A DNA stretch of 64,000 nucleotides from Methylobacterium sp. UNC378MF (GCF_900103195.1 NZ_FMWU01000002.1:124001-188000), one strand, 5' to 3'; counted from the stretch's first letter, positions 47,927-59,289 are shown. Numbers and translations: made by a program. Notes: generated from the sequence alone by a model not told the origin.

Positions 47927-48556
47927 ATGTCCCTGGAAGAGACGACCCATCCGATCGCGGAGGAGTGCGCGCCCGACACGCGAAGCCGCATCCTGGCAAC
48001 GGCGGACGCATATTTCCGGGAGATCGGCTACCAGAAGACGACCGTGGCCGACATCGCCCGGACGCTGAAGATGAGCCCGGCCAACGTGTACCGCTTCTTC
48101 GAGTCGAAGAAGGCGATCAACGAGGCGGTGCTGGAGCGGCTGATCGGCGAGAGCGAAGCGGTGATCGTCGGCATCGCCGACCGGCCGGGCCTCGACGCCA
48201 CCGCGCGCCTCGTCGCGGCGATCGAGACCCTGCATCGTGACTGCACCCGGCGCTGCGAGACATTTCCCCGCCTGCACGAGATGATCGAGGCGGCCATGGC
48301 GGAGAGCTGGGACGTCTGCCGCCATCACGTGGCCCGGATCACCGCCGGGTTCGAGCGGATCATCCGCGACGGCGTGGCGCGGGGCGAGTTCGAGGCCGCC
48401 GATCCGGCCGAGGCGGCCGCCTGCATCCACGTCGCCATCGCCCGCTACACCCACCCGCTGCTGGTGGGCTGTTCCAGCCTTCAGCCGGTGCCACCGGTCG
48501 CGGCGATGTCGGCGTTCCTGCTGCGGAGCCTCGCCCCGCGGAGGTCTCTGTCGTAG
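47927..48556 (+). CDS. TetR-family transcriptional regulator
   Basis: The 209-residue regulator follows a gaggagg site. Its DNA-binding domain at residues 20-65 contains ILATADAYFREIGYQKTTVA and MSPANVYRFFESKKAI. The C-terminal domain is helical and similar in style to AcrR-type repressors. It is divergent from the SDR gene at 47774 and probably represses it. The C-terminal sequence ends with a Leu/Arg-rich tail. Interestingly its N-terminal style matches the frameshifted TetR at 19739-20318. Confidence 0.88.
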   Translation: MSLEETTHPIAEECAPDTRSRILATADAYFREIGYQKTTVADIARTLKMSPANVYRFFESKKAINEAVLERLIGESEAVIVGIADRPGLDATARLVAAIETLHRDCTRRCETFPRLHEMIEAAMAESWDVCRHHVARITAGFERIIRDGVARGEFEAADPAEAAACIHVAIARYTHPLLVGCSSLQPVPPVAAMSAFLLRSLAPRRSLS

Positions 48557-48651
48557 CGCAACCGGTAGCAGTCCGGGGCCGTCGACGGCAGGAACGCTGT
48601 CGCCTCGGACGACCCGCGCCCCCAATCCCGCTCCGGGGCGCGGCCACGGTC

Positions 48652-48686
48652 GTCATTCCGGGACTGCGGAGCACGGCCCGGAATCC
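48652..48686. repeat. Inverted repeat, cattccggg family
   Basis: The arms attccggg (48655-48662) and cccggaat (48677-48684) are inverted with a 14-nt loop. Similar 'cgtcattccgggNNN...cccggaat' elements are common intergenic repeats in Rhizobiales. It lies between convergent genes. Confidence 0.55.
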
Positions 48687-48751
48687 GGAATCACGCCGCC
48701 GGTCCCGACGGAGCCGGGTCCCGATCAAGCTCGGCGCTCCTTCGACGCGGT

Positions 48752-49096
48752 CTACTCGGAGGCCGGCCCCGCGTCCGGCGCCGGCTCGGAGGCGCTGGGC
48801 TGCGGGCCGTCATAGCCCTCGATGACCAGGATCTCGGCCTCGACGCCGCCGCGCTGCTTGGCTTTCGCGTCCTGGTAGAGATCGGACTTCCAGCAGGCGA
48901 GGGCGTCGGCGTAGCTCGGGAATTCGATCACCACGTTGCGGGAGCGGGCTGGACCCATCACCGCCTCGTGGGCGCCGCCGCGCACGAGGAAGCGACCGCC
49001 GAACTTGGCGAAGGCGGCGCCGTTGGCCGCCACGTAGTCCTTGTAGGCCTCCGCGTCGCGGACATCGACCCGTGCGATCCAGTAGCCCTTCGTCAT
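48752..49096 (-). CDS. DUF1330 domain protein
   Basis: The 114-residue product from ATG 49096 follows an aggag site. It has the DUF1330 core: MTKGYWIARVDVRDAEAYKDY, then GGRFLVRGGAHEAV, VIEFPSYADALACWKSDLYQ. The fold is a ferredoxin-like dimer similar to EthD/antibiotic-biosynthesis monooxygenase relatives; its role is unknown. The last 18 residues (Pro/Ala/Glu) are an extra tail. It is 82 bp downstream of pyrF on the same strand and could be cotranscribed. Confidence 0.85.
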   Translation of the reverse strand: MTKGYWIARVDVRDAEAYKDYVAANGAAFAKFGGRFLVRGGAHEAVMGPARSRNVVIEFPSYADALACWKSDLYQDAKAKQRGGVEAEILVIEGYDGPQPSASEPAPDAGPASE

Positions 49097-49178
49097 GCTG
49101 CGTCTCCTGTCCTGCGGGACGATTTGCCTTGCGGAGCGCAAGTGGATCCGATCCGCGCGAAGGCAATCCCGGTCCGGA

Positions 49179-49871
49179 TCAGGTGAGGTCCGCCACGATC
49201 GCCTGCGTCACGGCGCGCGGGTCGGCGGCGCCGGTGATCGGGCGCCCGACCACCACGTGGTCGATCCCGGCCCGGCGCGCATCGCCCGGTGACATGACCC
49301 GCTTCTGGTCACCGGCCTCGGCGCCCGCCGGGCGGATGCCCGGGGTGACGATCAGCCGGTCCGGACCGACGATGCGCCGGACCGAACCCGCCTCTGCGGC
49401 CGAGCAGACGAGGCCGTCGATGCCGATCTCGGCCGCCTGGGCGGCGCGCTTGGCGACGAGCTCCGCCACCGGCAGGCCGTAGCCGGCCTCCGCGGCGTCG
49501 GCATCGTCGTAGGAGGTCAGCACCGTCACGGCGAGGATCTTCAGACCCGCGCCGCGGCCGCGGAAAGCTGCCCGCATGGTCTGCGGGTAGGCGTGGACGG
49601 TGAGGAACGTGGCACCCGAGCCCGAGGCCGAGCGCACGCCCTCCTCGACGGTGTTGCCGATGTCGTGGAGCTTCAGGTCGAGGAAGACCTTGAGGCCGCG
49701 GGCGGCCAGCCGCTCGGCGAGCGCGAGGCCGCCCGCGTAACCCAGCTGGTAGCCGATCTTGTAGAAGGTCGCGGCGTCGCCGATCCGGTCGATCAGCGCC
49801 TCGGCCGCCGGCACGCTCGGGAGGTCGAGGGCTACGATCAGGCGGTCGCGGGGGTCGGCAATCTCGGTCAT
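49179..49871 (-). CDS. pyrF: Orotidine 5'-phosphate decarboxylase
   Basis: PyrF decarboxylates OMP to UMP, the last step of de novo pyrimidine synthesis. [19 protein letters not shown] from ATG 49871 gives 230 residues and has an aaggac site; an upstream GTG at 49940 would add 23 residues. The active-site lysine/aspartate tetrad is in [11 protein letters not shown], and the phosphate-binding loop in [16 protein letters not shown] is also conserved. It lies downstream of the uracil-DNA glycosylase-like gene; the DUF1330 gene follows. Confidence 0.95.
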   Translation of the reverse strand: MTEIADPRDRLIVALDLPSVPAAEALIDRIGDAATFYKIGYQLGYAGGLALAERLAARGLKVFLDLKLHDIGNTVEEGVRSASGSGATFLTVHAYPQTMRAAFRGRGAGLKILAVTVLTSYDDADAAEAGYGLPVAELVAKRAAQAAEIGIDGLVCSAAEAGSVRRIVGPDRLIVTPGIRPAGAEAGDQKRVMSPGDARRAGIDHVVVGRPITGAADPRAVTQAIVADLT

Positions 49872-49940
49872 CGGGGCGTCCTTCGGGGTCGCGGCAGCGA
49901 TTCCGCGGAACGCCTGCGAGGTCAATGCCGGCACGGCCAC

Positions 49941-50576
49941 TCACCCCGCCATCACCCGCCCGACCTCAGCCCGCAGCACCGGCAGCAGCTCCGCCTCGAA
50001 CCAGGGCTCGCGCTTGAGCCAGCCGTTGTTCCGCCAGGACGGATGGGGCAGGGGCAGGACAAGGGGGCGGCGCGGCTCGGACAGGATCTCGCGCCAGCGC
50101 CGCACCGTGCCGGTGAGGCCGCCCTCCATCTTTCCCAGATGCCAACCCTGCGCGTACTGGCCGATCACCAGGATCAGTTCGAGGGCGGGCAGGCCGGCGA
50201 ACAGCTCCGCCCGCCAGCGCTCGGCGCATTCCCGGCGGGGCGGCCGGTCGCCGCCCTTGGCGTCGAGCCCGGGGAAGCACGACCCCATCGGCACGATGGC
50301 AACCCGGGCGGCATCGTAGAACCGCGCTTCGTCGAGGCCGAGCCAGGACCGCAGCCGCACGCCCGAGGGATCGGTGAAGGGCTGGCCCGTGCGGTGCGCG
50401 CGCGTTCCTGGCGCCTGGCTGGCGATGCACAGGCGGGCCGTGGCCGAGCCCTGCACGATCGGCCGGGGCTCCTGGGGCAGGGGCGGGCCGAAGAGCGGGC
50501 TGTCCCGGCAGAGGCGGCAGGCGCGCAGGCGCGCGGCGGTGTCGTCGAAGGCCGGCATGGCCCGGACATGCCGCAT
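49941..50576 (-). CDS. Uracil-DNA glycosylase-family protein
   Basis: The 211-residue enzyme probably removes uracil from DNA. It has the N-terminal CRLC pair (residues 20-23), GTRAHRTGQPFTDPSGVRLRSWLG, quoted by its PFTDPSG core, and the active-site HPSWRN motif near residue 177. Two further cysteines, in MGSCFPGLD and RRECAERW, could complete an iron-sulfur cluster, as in family 4/5 glycosylases. It has an uncertain start; MRHVRAMPAFDD or MPAFDD (7 residues later) are both possible. It is upstream of pyrF on the same strand. Confidence 0.8.
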   Translation of the reverse strand: MRHVRAMPAFDDTAARLRACRLCRDSPLFGPPLPQEPRPIVQGSATARLCIASQAPGTRAHRTGQPFTDPSGVRLRSWLGLDEARFYDAARVAIVPMGSCFPGLDAKGGDRPPRRECAERWRAELFAGLPALELILVIGQYAQGWHLGKMEGGLTGTVRRWREILSEPRRPLVLPLPHPSWRNNGWLKREPWFEAELLPVLRAEVGRVMAG

Positions 50577-50593
50577 CGGCGCGCAAAAAAGAA

Positions 50594-50618
50594 ACGGCGC
50601 GGTGTCGCGCCGCGCCGT
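50594..50618 (-). terminator. Intrinsic terminator after iorB
   Basis: On the minus strand a 9-bp stem (acggcgcgg / ccgcgccgt) with a 7-nt loop is followed at once by tttcttttttg, the best T-run-type terminator in the window. It ends the iorAB transcript about 80 bp past the iorB stop. A second hairpin, gggggg-aagg-cccccc at 50641-50656, precedes it. Confidence 0.85.
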
Positions 50619-50695
50619 CGTCAGTCGGGTCTCTTGCCTTGGGGGGAAGGCCCCCCTTTCCTACGCCGATCCCGACCGGCGGAACGTGCGTTTCC

Positions 50696-52891
50696 TCACG
50701 CGCCCTTCATGCCGGAGAGGTCGAGGGGCAGCGAGCGCAGGCGCCGGCCGGTGGCGGCGAAGACCGCGTTGGCGATCGACGGCCCGAGCACGGGCACGCC
50801 CGGCTCGCCGATCCCGGTGGGCGCCATCTGGCTCGGCACGATGTGGACCTCGACCTTCGGCATCTCGCTCATCCGGGTCGGCTCGTAGGCGTCGAAATTG
50901 TGCTCCTGCACCTGCCCGTCCTTGAGGGTGATGCGGTTCCGGAGCACCGCCGACAGGGCGAAGCCGACCGCGCCCTCGACCTGCGCGCGGATCACGTCCG
51001 GGTTGACCGGCACGCCGACATCCACCGCCGCCACGATCCGGTTCACGCGGATCGCGGCGTCGTGCGCGGTCACGTCGGCCACCATGGCGACGTAGGAGCC
51101 GAAGGATTCGTGCACCGCGACCCCGAGGCCGCGACCCGGATCCTGCGGCTTGGCGCTCCAGCCGGCCTTCTCGGCGGCGAGCTTGAGCACGCCGGACAGC
51201 CGCGGCGCCTGGGTCAGGAGGGAGAGCCGGTAGGCCACCGGGTCGACATTGGCGGCATGGGCCAGCTCGTCGATCATCACCTCCATCACGTGCGCCGTGT
51301 GGGTGTGGCCGACCGAGCGCCACCACAGGACCGGCACGCCTTCGCGCCCGTTATGGACGCCGAACCGATAGGCCGGCAGCGCGTAGGGCGTGTCGGAGGC
51401 GCCCTCCACGGTGGTGGAATCGATCCCGTTCTTGACGATCATCGCCTCGAAGGGCGAGCCGATCATGATCGACTTGCCGACCATGACGTGGTCCCAGCCG
51501 ACCACCGCGCCCTTGCCGTCGATGCCGGCCCGGACCTTGTGCAGCACGGTCGGGCGATAATAGCCGCCGGCCATGTCGTCCTCGCGGGTCCAGACGAGGT
51601 GCAGGGGGGCCTTCTCGCCGGACGCCTTGAAGACGGCGGCCGCCTCCGCGAGGTAGTCGGCGGTGGGGGTCGCCCGGCGGCCGAAGGAGCCGCCGGCCCA
51701 GTTGCTGTGCAGCCGGACCCGGTCGGGCGTCACCCCGAGGATCGCCGCCATGGTCGCCTGCTCCACGGTCTGGAACTGGAAGCCCGCATAGACGTCGTAG
51801 CCGCCGTCGGCCGCCCGCTCGATCGTGGCGTTGAGCGGCTCCATCGCCGCGTGGGCGAGGTAGGGGAAGGTGAACTCGGCCTCGACGACCTTGGCGGCGC
51901 CTTTGAGCGCCGCCTGCGGGTCGCCGCGCTCGGACGCGGTGAGGCCGGGGCCCTTGGCCCGCTCCCGGTACTCGGCCAGGATCGCGTCGGACGAGCGGGT
52001 CTCGGCGGTGCTGTCGTCCCAGGCGACCGTGAGCGCCGCGCGGCCCTTCATGGCCGACCACGTGTCGCGGGCGATCACCGCCACGCCGGTCGGCACCTGC
52101 ACCACGTCGAGCACGCCCGCGACCGTGCGGGCGGCGGCGGCGTCGAAGCCCTTCACGGTGGCGCCGAAGCGCGGCGCGCGGGCCACCACGGCCGTGACCT
52201 GGTTCGGGCGACGGATGTCGAGGGAGTAGACCGCCGTGCCGTTGGTCTTGGCGACCGAATCGAGGCGCGGGATCGTCTGGCCGATCAGCCGCCACTCGCT
52301 CGGATCCTTGAGCCGCGGCTCGGAGGGCACCGGCAGCGAGGCGGCCGAGGCGGCGAGCTCCCCGAACCGGGCCTGCCGGCCGGACGGGCCGTGGCGCACG
52401 ATGTTGTCGGCGACCGTGATCTCGGAGACCGGCACCTTCCAGCGGAAGGCGGCCTCGGCCATCAGCATCTCGCGGGCGGCCGCGCCCGCCTTGCGCAGCT
52501 GGAACCAGGAATTGGCCACCGCGGTCGAGCCGCCGGTGCCCTGGATCGGGCCCATCAGGGTGTTGTTGTAGAGCGTCGCGTCCGCGGGGGCGAACTCGGT
52601 GCGGACCTTGGACCAGTCGGCGCCGAGTTCGTCGGCCAGGATGGTGGCCAGCCCGGTCGTGTTCCCCTGGCCCATGTCGAGGTGCTTGATCACCACCGTC
52701 ACGGTGTCGTCCGCGCCGATCCGCACGAAGGCGTTGGGCTGCGCCTTGACGTCGGCGAGGTTCGGGCCGGGCGCGGCGCGGGCGGATTTCGGGTCGAGCC
52801 GGAACGCGACCACGAGGGCGCCGGCGCCCGCGAGCAGGCCGCGGCGGCTGGGCCGGGCGGGGAGGGGATTCGGTCGACGGGCGTTCAGCAT
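50696..52891 (-). CDS. iorB: Molybdopterin-binding oxidoreductase, IorB-type large subunit
   Basis: This is the molybdenum-cofactor subunit of an isoquinoline 1-oxidoreductase-like enzyme (xanthine oxidase family). The 731-residue protein starts with a Tat leader (SRRGLLAGAGALVVAF near residue 15), so it is exported folded. FVRIGADDTVTVVIKHLDMGQG and IQGTGGSTAVANSW are near the N-terminus; RTEFAPADATLYNN, GGSFGRRATPTADYLAEA and GVAVHESFGSYVAMVADV are further family marks. There is no CO-dehydrogenase-type CSFR motif. Substrates are aldehydes or N-heterocycles. It follows the iorA gene by 61 bp. Confidence 0.9.
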   Translation of the reverse strand: MLNARRPNPLPARPSRRGLLAGAGALVVAFRLDPKSARAAPGPNLADVKAQPNAFVRIGADDTVTVVIKHLDMGQGNTTGLATILADELGADWSKVRTEFAPADATLYNNTLMGPIQGTGGSTAVANSWFQLRKAGAAAREMLMAEAAFRWKVPVSEITVADNIVRHGPSGRQARFGELAASAASLPVPSEPRLKDPSEWRLIGQTIPRLDSVAKTNGTAVYSLDIRRPNQVTAVVARAPRFGATVKGFDAAAARTVAGVLDVVQVPTGVAVIARDTWSAMKGRAALTVAWDDSTAETRSSDAILAEYRERAKGPGLTASERGDPQAALKGAAKVVEAEFTFPYLAHAAMEPLNATIERAADGGYDVYAGFQFQTVEQATMAAILGVTPDRVRLHSNWAGGSFGRRATPTADYLAEAAAVFKASGEKAPLHLVWTREDDMAGGYYRPTVLHKVRAGIDGKGAVVGWDHVMVGKSIMIGSPFEAMIVKNGIDSTTVEGASDTPYALPAYRFGVHNGREGVPVLWWRSVGHTHTAHVMEVMIDELAHAANVDPVAYRLSLLTQAPRLSGVLKLAAEKAGWSAKPQDPGRGLGVAVHESFGSYVAMVADVTAHDAAIRVNRIVAAVDVGVPVNPDVIRAQVEGAVGFALSAVLRNRITLKDGQVQEHNFDAYEPTRMSEMPKVEVHIVPSQMAPTGIGEPGVPVLGPSIANAVFAATGRRLRSLPLDLSGMKGA

Positions 52892-52952
52892 GGCGGCGAG
52901 GCTCCGGTCGGGACCGCGGGGCAGGGCGGGGGAAGGTGGGCGCCGGGACGGA

Positions 52953-53408
52953 TCAGGCGAGGCTGCGCGCGGCTTCGTGAATCGCCGCGCGGATGCGCTG
53001 GTAGGTGCCGCAGCGGCAGATATTGCCGTCCATGGCGCCGTCGATATCGGCGTCGCTGGGCTTGGCGTTGCCGGACAGCAGGCCGATCGCCGACATGATC
53101 TGGCCGGACTGGCAGTAGCCGCACTGGACCACGTCGAGCTTGCGCCACGCCGCCTGGACGGCCTCGGCCACCCGGCCCGACACGCCCTCGATCGTCGTCA
53201 CCTGGGCGGCGCCGACATCGCCCAGCCGCGTCTGGCAGGCGCGGACCGGCTGCCCGTCGAGATGGACCGTGCAGGCGCCGCATTGCGCGATGCCGCAGCC
53301 GTACTTGGTGCCGGTGGCGTCGAGCCGGTCGCGCAGCACCCAGAGCAGAGGCATGTCGGGATCGGCGTCGATCGCGTGCGTGACGCCGTTGACGGTGAGA
53401 TTCGGCAT
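52953..53408 (-). CDS. iorA: (2Fe-2S)-binding subunit, IorA-type
   Basis: The 151-residue subunit has the plant-type [2Fe-2S] motif [16 protein letters not shown] (with C at 103-type spacing CxxxxCxxC...C) and the second cluster CGYCQSGQ...ICRCGTY. It passes electrons from the molybdenum subunit to an external acceptor. It has no FAD subunit partner here, as in IorAB-type enzymes that use cytochromes. ATG at 53408 gives [14 protein letters not shown]; longer frames are likely not used. It is first in the leftward iorAB operon. Confidence 0.92.
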   Translation of the reverse strand: MPNLTVNGVTHAIDADPDMPLLWVLRDRLDATGTKYGCGIAQCGACTVHLDGQPVRACQTRLGDVGAAQVTTIEGVSGRVAEAVQAAWRKLDVVQCGYCQSGQIMSAIGLLSGNAKPSDADIDGAMDGNICRCGTYQRIRAAIHEAARSLA

Positions 53409-53692
53409 GGTCGGCGACCCTCTGTCGACGCGTGCATCCGGGCACCCCGGATCGCGACGTGCGGCTTCGCTCGGGCAAGCGAGCCCGCAACCCAGAATAG
53501 AGAGCGCGGGCCCGAACACGATGTGCGGCACCGCACGCCGATCCGGCGTCGGAACAGCCTCGATACAGCCCCCGATGCTTAAGATTGAAGCGATACCGGC
53601 AGCCGCTTCTTAACACATCCGCCTCATTCTCACGGAGTGCTTCCCAGCCACCGCCGCCCGTCCGCGCATTCGAGCCGAGTTTCAAGACGCGC

Positions 53693-55228
<1,536 letters not shown>

Positions 55229-55251
55229 GCCGCCCGTCCGGACGGCCGCGC

Positions 55252-55668
55252 TCAGGCGAGACCGCCGAGCGCGCGGATCCTGGCCCATTCGGCCTCGGTC
55301 ACCGGCTGTACCGACAGGCGAGAATTGTTGACCAGAACCATGTCGGCGAGCGCCGGGTCGGCCTTGATCGCCTCGAGCGTCACCGGGCGCGGCAGCGCCT
55401 GCACGGCCCTCACGTCGACCATGCCGAAGCGGCCGGTCTCGTCGGTGTGGTCGGGATAGTAGGGGCGGATCACCGCGACGATGCCGACCACCGCCTTGCC
55501 CTCGTTCGAGTGGTAGAAGAAGCCCTCCTCGCCGACCTGCATGGCCATCAGCTGCTTCTTGGCGAGGTGGTTGCGCACGCCGTTCCAGTACGTGCCGGCC
55601 TCTCCGGCCGCGACCTGCTGCGCCCACGACCAGGTCGCGGGCTCGGATTTGAACAGCCAGTACGCCAT
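55252..55668 (-). CDS. EVE-domain protein
   Basis: The 138-residue protein from ATG 55668 has the EVE domain (PUA-like fold) with MAYWLFKSEPATWSW, WNGVRNHLAKKQLMAM, GFFYHSNEGKAVVGIVAVI and NNSRLSVQPVTEAEW. EVE domains bind modified bases or RNA; stand-alone members, once called thymocyte-nuclear-protein-like, are common in Rhizobiales. It converges with the histidine kinase gene, 23 bp between. Confidence 0.88.
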   Translation of the reverse strand: MAYWLFKSEPATWSWAQQVAAGEAGTYWNGVRNHLAKKQLMAMQVGEEGFFYHSNEGKAVVGIVAVIRPYYPDHTDETGRFGMVDVRAVQALPRPVTLEAIKADPALADMVLVNNSRLSVQPVTEAEWARIRALGGLA

Positions 55669-55896
55669 CGCTGAGATCCCCGAGGACCGCCCGGCCGGGC
55701 GGCAGGCCCCGCCATAGCCCAGCTTCGCCCTCAGGGGACAGGTCGACGCCGCGGCCAACCCGCGTCCGGGCAAGCCCTGAGGCATCGTTAAAAACCGGTA
55801 CCTTCTCGTTTTTCGAGGAATGCTGTTGGCTGAATATTAAATTCTGAATGCCACTCCTCGGAGAGGAACGCCCAATAATTATCTCCGGTCGCATAC

Positions 55897-58263
55897 ATGC
55901 TGTCACTGGTCGGCTGCTTCGCCGGAGATCATAACGTTTGGCTTGTAGCCCTGGCGGCGCTTGTCTGTGCGCTGGCAAGCGCGACGGCGATGGAACTGCT
56001 CATCCATGCCGAAAGGGCGGGCGACCGCAGCCGCTACACCTGGCTCGCGGTGGCCGCCGCCGCCGGCGGGTCGGGGATCTGGGCGACGCATTTCCTGGCG
56101 ATGCTCGCCTTCGAGCCGGGGCTGCCGTCGGGCTACGGCGTCGGGCTGACCATCCTCTCCTACGCCGATGCCGTGGCGATCACCGGGCTCGGCTTCGCCC
56201 TGGCCACGACCGGCCGGGCGGTCCAGGCGGCGCTCGGCGGTGCGGTGGTGGGCGGCGGCATCGCGGCGATGCACTATACCGGCATGGCCGCCTATCAGGT
56301 GCCGGGGCACCTCGTGTGGAATCCGCTCCCGGTCGTGATCTCGGTCGGCCTCGGGGCGGCATTCGGCGCCGCCGCCCTGGCGGTGGGGCTGTCGGCCACC
56401 ACGGTGCGGGGCCGCTTCGGCGGCGGCGCGCTGCTGATCCTGGCGATCTGCGGCCATCACTTCACCGGCATGGCCGCCGTGACCATCCAGCCCGATCCCA
56501 CCGTGGCGATCCACCCGAGCGCCATCAGCACCACGTGGATGGCGGCTTCGGTGGCGGCGGCGAGTGTCCTGATCCTGCTGCTCGCCGGGGCAGCGCTGGC
56601 GCTCGATCTGCGGGAGCGCAGGCGCGCCGAGTTCGAGCGCGAGCGGCTGCGCAGCCTCGCCAATGCGGCGGTGGAGGGCCTCGTCGTGTGCCGCGGTGGC
56701 GAGATCGTCAGCGCCAACGAGGCCTTCGCCCGGCTCGCCGGCACCGGGACGTCCGACCTCGTGGGCACGAAGCTGGCCGCGTACCTGCCCGGCGTCGCCG
56801 CCGGGGCCGGAACGGTCGACCAGCCCCTCGAGGCGGAACTCGTACCGGCGGAGGGCGGCCCCATCCCGGTGGAGGTGATCATGCGCCCCGTAGCCGAGTA
56901 CGGGCGCCTGCCGCACCACGCCGTGGCGGTGCGTGACCTGCGCGCCCGTCGCCGGGCGGAGAGCGAGATCCATTACCTCGCCCACCACGATGCGCTCACG
57001 GGACTGGCCAACCGCACGAGCTTCCATGCGCGGCTCGAGCGGGAGATCCGCGCCGCAGACGCCCAGGGCAGCCGGCTTGCCGTGCTGTGCCTCGACCTCG
57101 ACCGCTTCAAGGAGGTCAACGACCTGTTCGGGCACGCGGCCGGCGACGCGATGCTGCGCGACCTCGCGCTCCGGGTCGGCGGCCTCCTCGACCCCAAGCA
57201 GCTGATGGCCCGGCTCGGCGGCGACGAATTCGCGATCCTGACGCCGCAGGTGGACGGATCCGCCGAGCGGCTGGCCGAGCGGATCCTGGCCACCCTGGCC
57301 GCGGTGCCGGCCGCCTCCGGCCCGGTGATCGCCACCAGCATCGGCATCGCGGTCTATCCCGCCGACGCCGCGGACCAGCACGCGCTCCTGAGCCACGCGG
57401 ACGCTGCCCTGTACCGGGCCAAGAACGAGGGGCGCGGCATCTGCCGGCGCTACGACGCCAGCATGGGCGCGCAGATCCGCGACCGGCGGCAGCTGGAGCG
57501 CGACCTGCGCCACGCGGTGGCGCGGAGCGAGCTGGAACTCGTCTACCAGCCGCAGACCCAGATCGGGACCGGCGCGGTGACGGGCTTCGAGGCGCTGCTG
57601 CGCTGGCGCCACCCCGACCGCGGCAGCATCTCCCCGGCCCTGTTCGTGCCGATCGCGGAGGAGACCGGGGCGATCCTGGAGATCGGCGCCTGGGTCCTGC
57701 GGGAGGCCTGCCGGGCGGCGGTTCGCTGGTCGAACCCGCTGGCGATCGCCGTCAACGTCTCGGCGGTGCAGCTCCACAACCCGCATTTCGTGCAGTTCGT
57801 CCACGGGACCCTGTTCGAATCCGGCCTGAAGGCCGAGCGCCTCGAGATCGAGATCACCGAGACGGCGCTGATCCGGGATCCGGCCCGGGCGCTCCTCACC
57901 CTGCGCCAGCTCAAGGCCCTGGGCGTGCGGATCGCCATGGACGATTTCGGCACCGGCTATTCCTCGCTGTCGAACCTGCGCTCCTTCCCGTTCGACCGAA
58001 TCAAGATCGACGGCTCGTTCATCAGGGCGGTCCACAGCAACCCGCAGGGGGCCGCGATCGTGCGCTCCGTCCTGGGGCTGGGGCGCGGCCTCGGGCTCGC
58101 CGTGGTGGCGGAGGGCGTGGAGACGGCCGACGAGCTGGCCTTCCTGGCGGCGGAGAACTGCACCTCCGCCCAGGGCTACCTGCTGGGCCGCCCCGCGCCG
58201 ATCGGGCGCTTTTCCGCCCACACCCACGGCGCCCAGCCTGAGCGGGCGGCCTCGGTGGCGTGA
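55897..58263 (+). CDS. MHYT-GGDEF-EAL cyclic-di-GMP protein
   Basis: The 788-residue inner-membrane protein has seven helices with three MHYT sensor motifs (THFLAML, MHYTGM, HHFTGM in the first 200 residues), a PAS-like linker (residues 250-340), a GGDEF domain and an EAL domain. The cyclase motif LGGDEFAIL is intact, but no RxxD inhibitory site precedes it. The phosphodiesterase residues FEALLRWRH, EITETALI, DDFGTGYSS, KIDGSFI and AEGVET are all present, so both activities may be real. MHYT domains are thought to sense O2, CO or NO through metal. It converges with gpsA. Confidence 0.93.
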   Translation: MLSLVGCFAGDHNVWLVALAALVCALASATAMELLIHAERAGDRSRYTWLAVAAAAGGSGIWATHFLAMLAFEPGLPSGYGVGLTILSYADAVAITGLGFALATTGRAVQAALGGAVVGGGIAAMHYTGMAAYQVPGHLVWNPLPVVISVGLGAAFGAAALAVGLSATTVRGRFGGGALLILAICGHHFTGMAAVTIQPDPTVAIHPSAISTTWMAASVAAASVLILLLAGAALALDLRERRRAEFERERLRSLANAAVEGLVVCRGGEIVSANEAFARLAGTGTSDLVGTKLAAYLPGVAAGAGTVDQPLEAELVPAEGGPIPVEVIMRPVAEYGRLPHHAVAVRDLRARRRAESEIHYLAHHDALTGLANRTSFHARLEREIRAADAQGSRLAVLCLDLDRFKEVNDLFGHAAGDAMLRDLALRVGGLLDPKQLMARLGGDEFAILTPQVDGSAERLAERILATLAAVPAASGPVIATSIGIAVYPADAADQHALLSHADAALYRAKNEGRGICRRYDASMGAQIRDRRQLERDLRHAVARSELELVYQPQTQIGTGAVTGFEALLRWRHPDRGSISPALFVPIAEETGAILEIGAWVLREACRAAVRWSNPLAIAVNVSAVQLHNPHFVQFVHGTLFESGLKAERLEIEITETALIRDPARALLTLRQLKALGVRIAMDDFGTGYSSLSNLRSFPFDRIKIDGSFIRAVHSNPQGAAIVRSVLGLGRGLGLAVVAEGVETADELAFLAAENCTSAQGYLLGRPAPIGRFSAHTHGAQPERAASVA

Positions 58264-58290
58264 GGCGGTTTCCGGCCCGGGCCGCGCGAC

Positions 58291-59289
58291 CTAGTCGGAC
58301 TCCCCGCGCAGCGGTCGGGCCAGCAGCCCCGCGATCACGTCGTCGACGCTGGCCTTGCCCGCCACGATGGCGGCGACGGCCTCCGCCACCGGCATCTCGA
58401 CGCCCTTGGCGGCGGCGAGGCCCGCCAGCGCCGTGGCGGTGAACGCCCCCTCGGCGAGCTTGCCGCCCGCGGCCTCGGCCGGGCTCGCGCCGGCGCCGAG
58501 GCGCTGGCCGAAGGCGAAGTTGCGCGATTGCGGCGAGGAGGCGGTCAGCACGAGGTCGCCGAGGCCGGAGAGGCCCATCAGCGTCTCGGGTCGTCCCCCG
58601 AAGGTGCGGGCGAAGCGCATCAGCTCGGCGAAGGCCCGGGCGATCAGCGCCGCCCGGGCGCTCTCGCCGAGCCCGCGCCCGGCCACGATCCCGCACGCAA
58701 TCGCCAGGACGTTCTTGCCGGCACCGCCGATCTCGACGCCGCGCACGTCGTCGGTGTGATAGAGCCGGAAGCTCGGACCGGACAGCAACCCGCTCAACGA
58801 CGCGGCGAGGCCGGGATCGGCCGCCGCCAGGGTCACGGCGGTGGGCAGGCCCCGGGCGACGTCGGCCGCGAAGCTCGGGCCCGACAGGACCGCCACGGGC
58901 GTGCCCGGCGGCAAGGCCTCCGCCGCGACCGCGCTCATGAAGCTGTCGCTGCCGCGCTCGATCCCCTTGGCGCAGACGATCACCGGACCGGCCGTGGCCA
59001 GGGGGCCGTGCAGATTCGCCAGCACGCCGCGCACGGTCTGGGCCGGCACGACCAGCAGGGTCGCCCGGGCGCCGGCGAGCTGTTGCGGATCGGCCGTCGC
59101 CGCGATGCCCGGATGGAGCGGCACGCCGGGCAGGTAGCGCGGGTTCTCGCGGCCCGCCTGGAGGGCGGCGGCGGCCTCCTTGTCGCGCAGCCAGAGGGTG
59201 ACGGGGTGGCCGGCCCCGGCGGCGGCGTTGGCCAGCGCCGTTCCCCAGGCGCCGCCGCCGACGACGTTGATCGGGCTCTGCGCGCTCAT
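58291..59289 (-). CDS. gpsA: Glycerol-3-phosphate dehydrogenase [NAD(P)+]
   Basis: GpsA makes sn-glycerol 3-phosphate from DHAP for membrane phospholipid synthesis. The 332 residues from ATG 59289 contain VVGGGAWGTALA (residues 8-19), CAKGIERGS, VLSGPSFAADVARG, the catalytic lysine region GGAGKNVLAIACGI and LMGLSGLGDLVLT. The start overlaps the stop of the GNAT gene by 4 nt (ATGA), giving a tsaD-GNAT-gpsA operon. The C-terminus ends RPLRGESD. Confidence 0.94.
   Translation of the reverse strand: MSAQSPINVVGGGAWGTALANAAAGAGHPVTLWLRDKEAAAALQAGRENPRYLPGVPLHPGIAATADPQQLAGARATLLVVPAQTVRGVLANLHGPLATAGPVIVCAKGIERGSDSFMSAVAAEALPPGTPVAVLSGPSFAADVARGLPTAVTLAAADPGLAASLSGLLSGPSFRLYHTDDVRGVEIGGAGKNVLAIACGIVAGRGLGESARAALIARAFAELMRFARTFGGRPETLMGLSGLGDLVLTASSPQSRNFAFGQRLGAGASPAEAAGGKLAEGAFTATALAGLAAAKGVEMPVAEAVAAIVAGKASVDDVIAGLLARPLRGESD

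Noticed and set aside
50641..50656. gggggg-aagg-cccccc hairpin as the iorB terminator
   Set aside because: It lacks a T-run; the hairpin at 50594-50618 is followed by tttctttttt and is the better terminator.
55903..58227. A long open frame on the minus strand opposite the MHYT-GGDEF-EAL gene, over 700 codons
   Set aside because: It is a product of high GC. The plus-strand protein has all family motifs; the antisense frame is Arg/Gly/Asp-rich, with no domain and no ribosome binding site.
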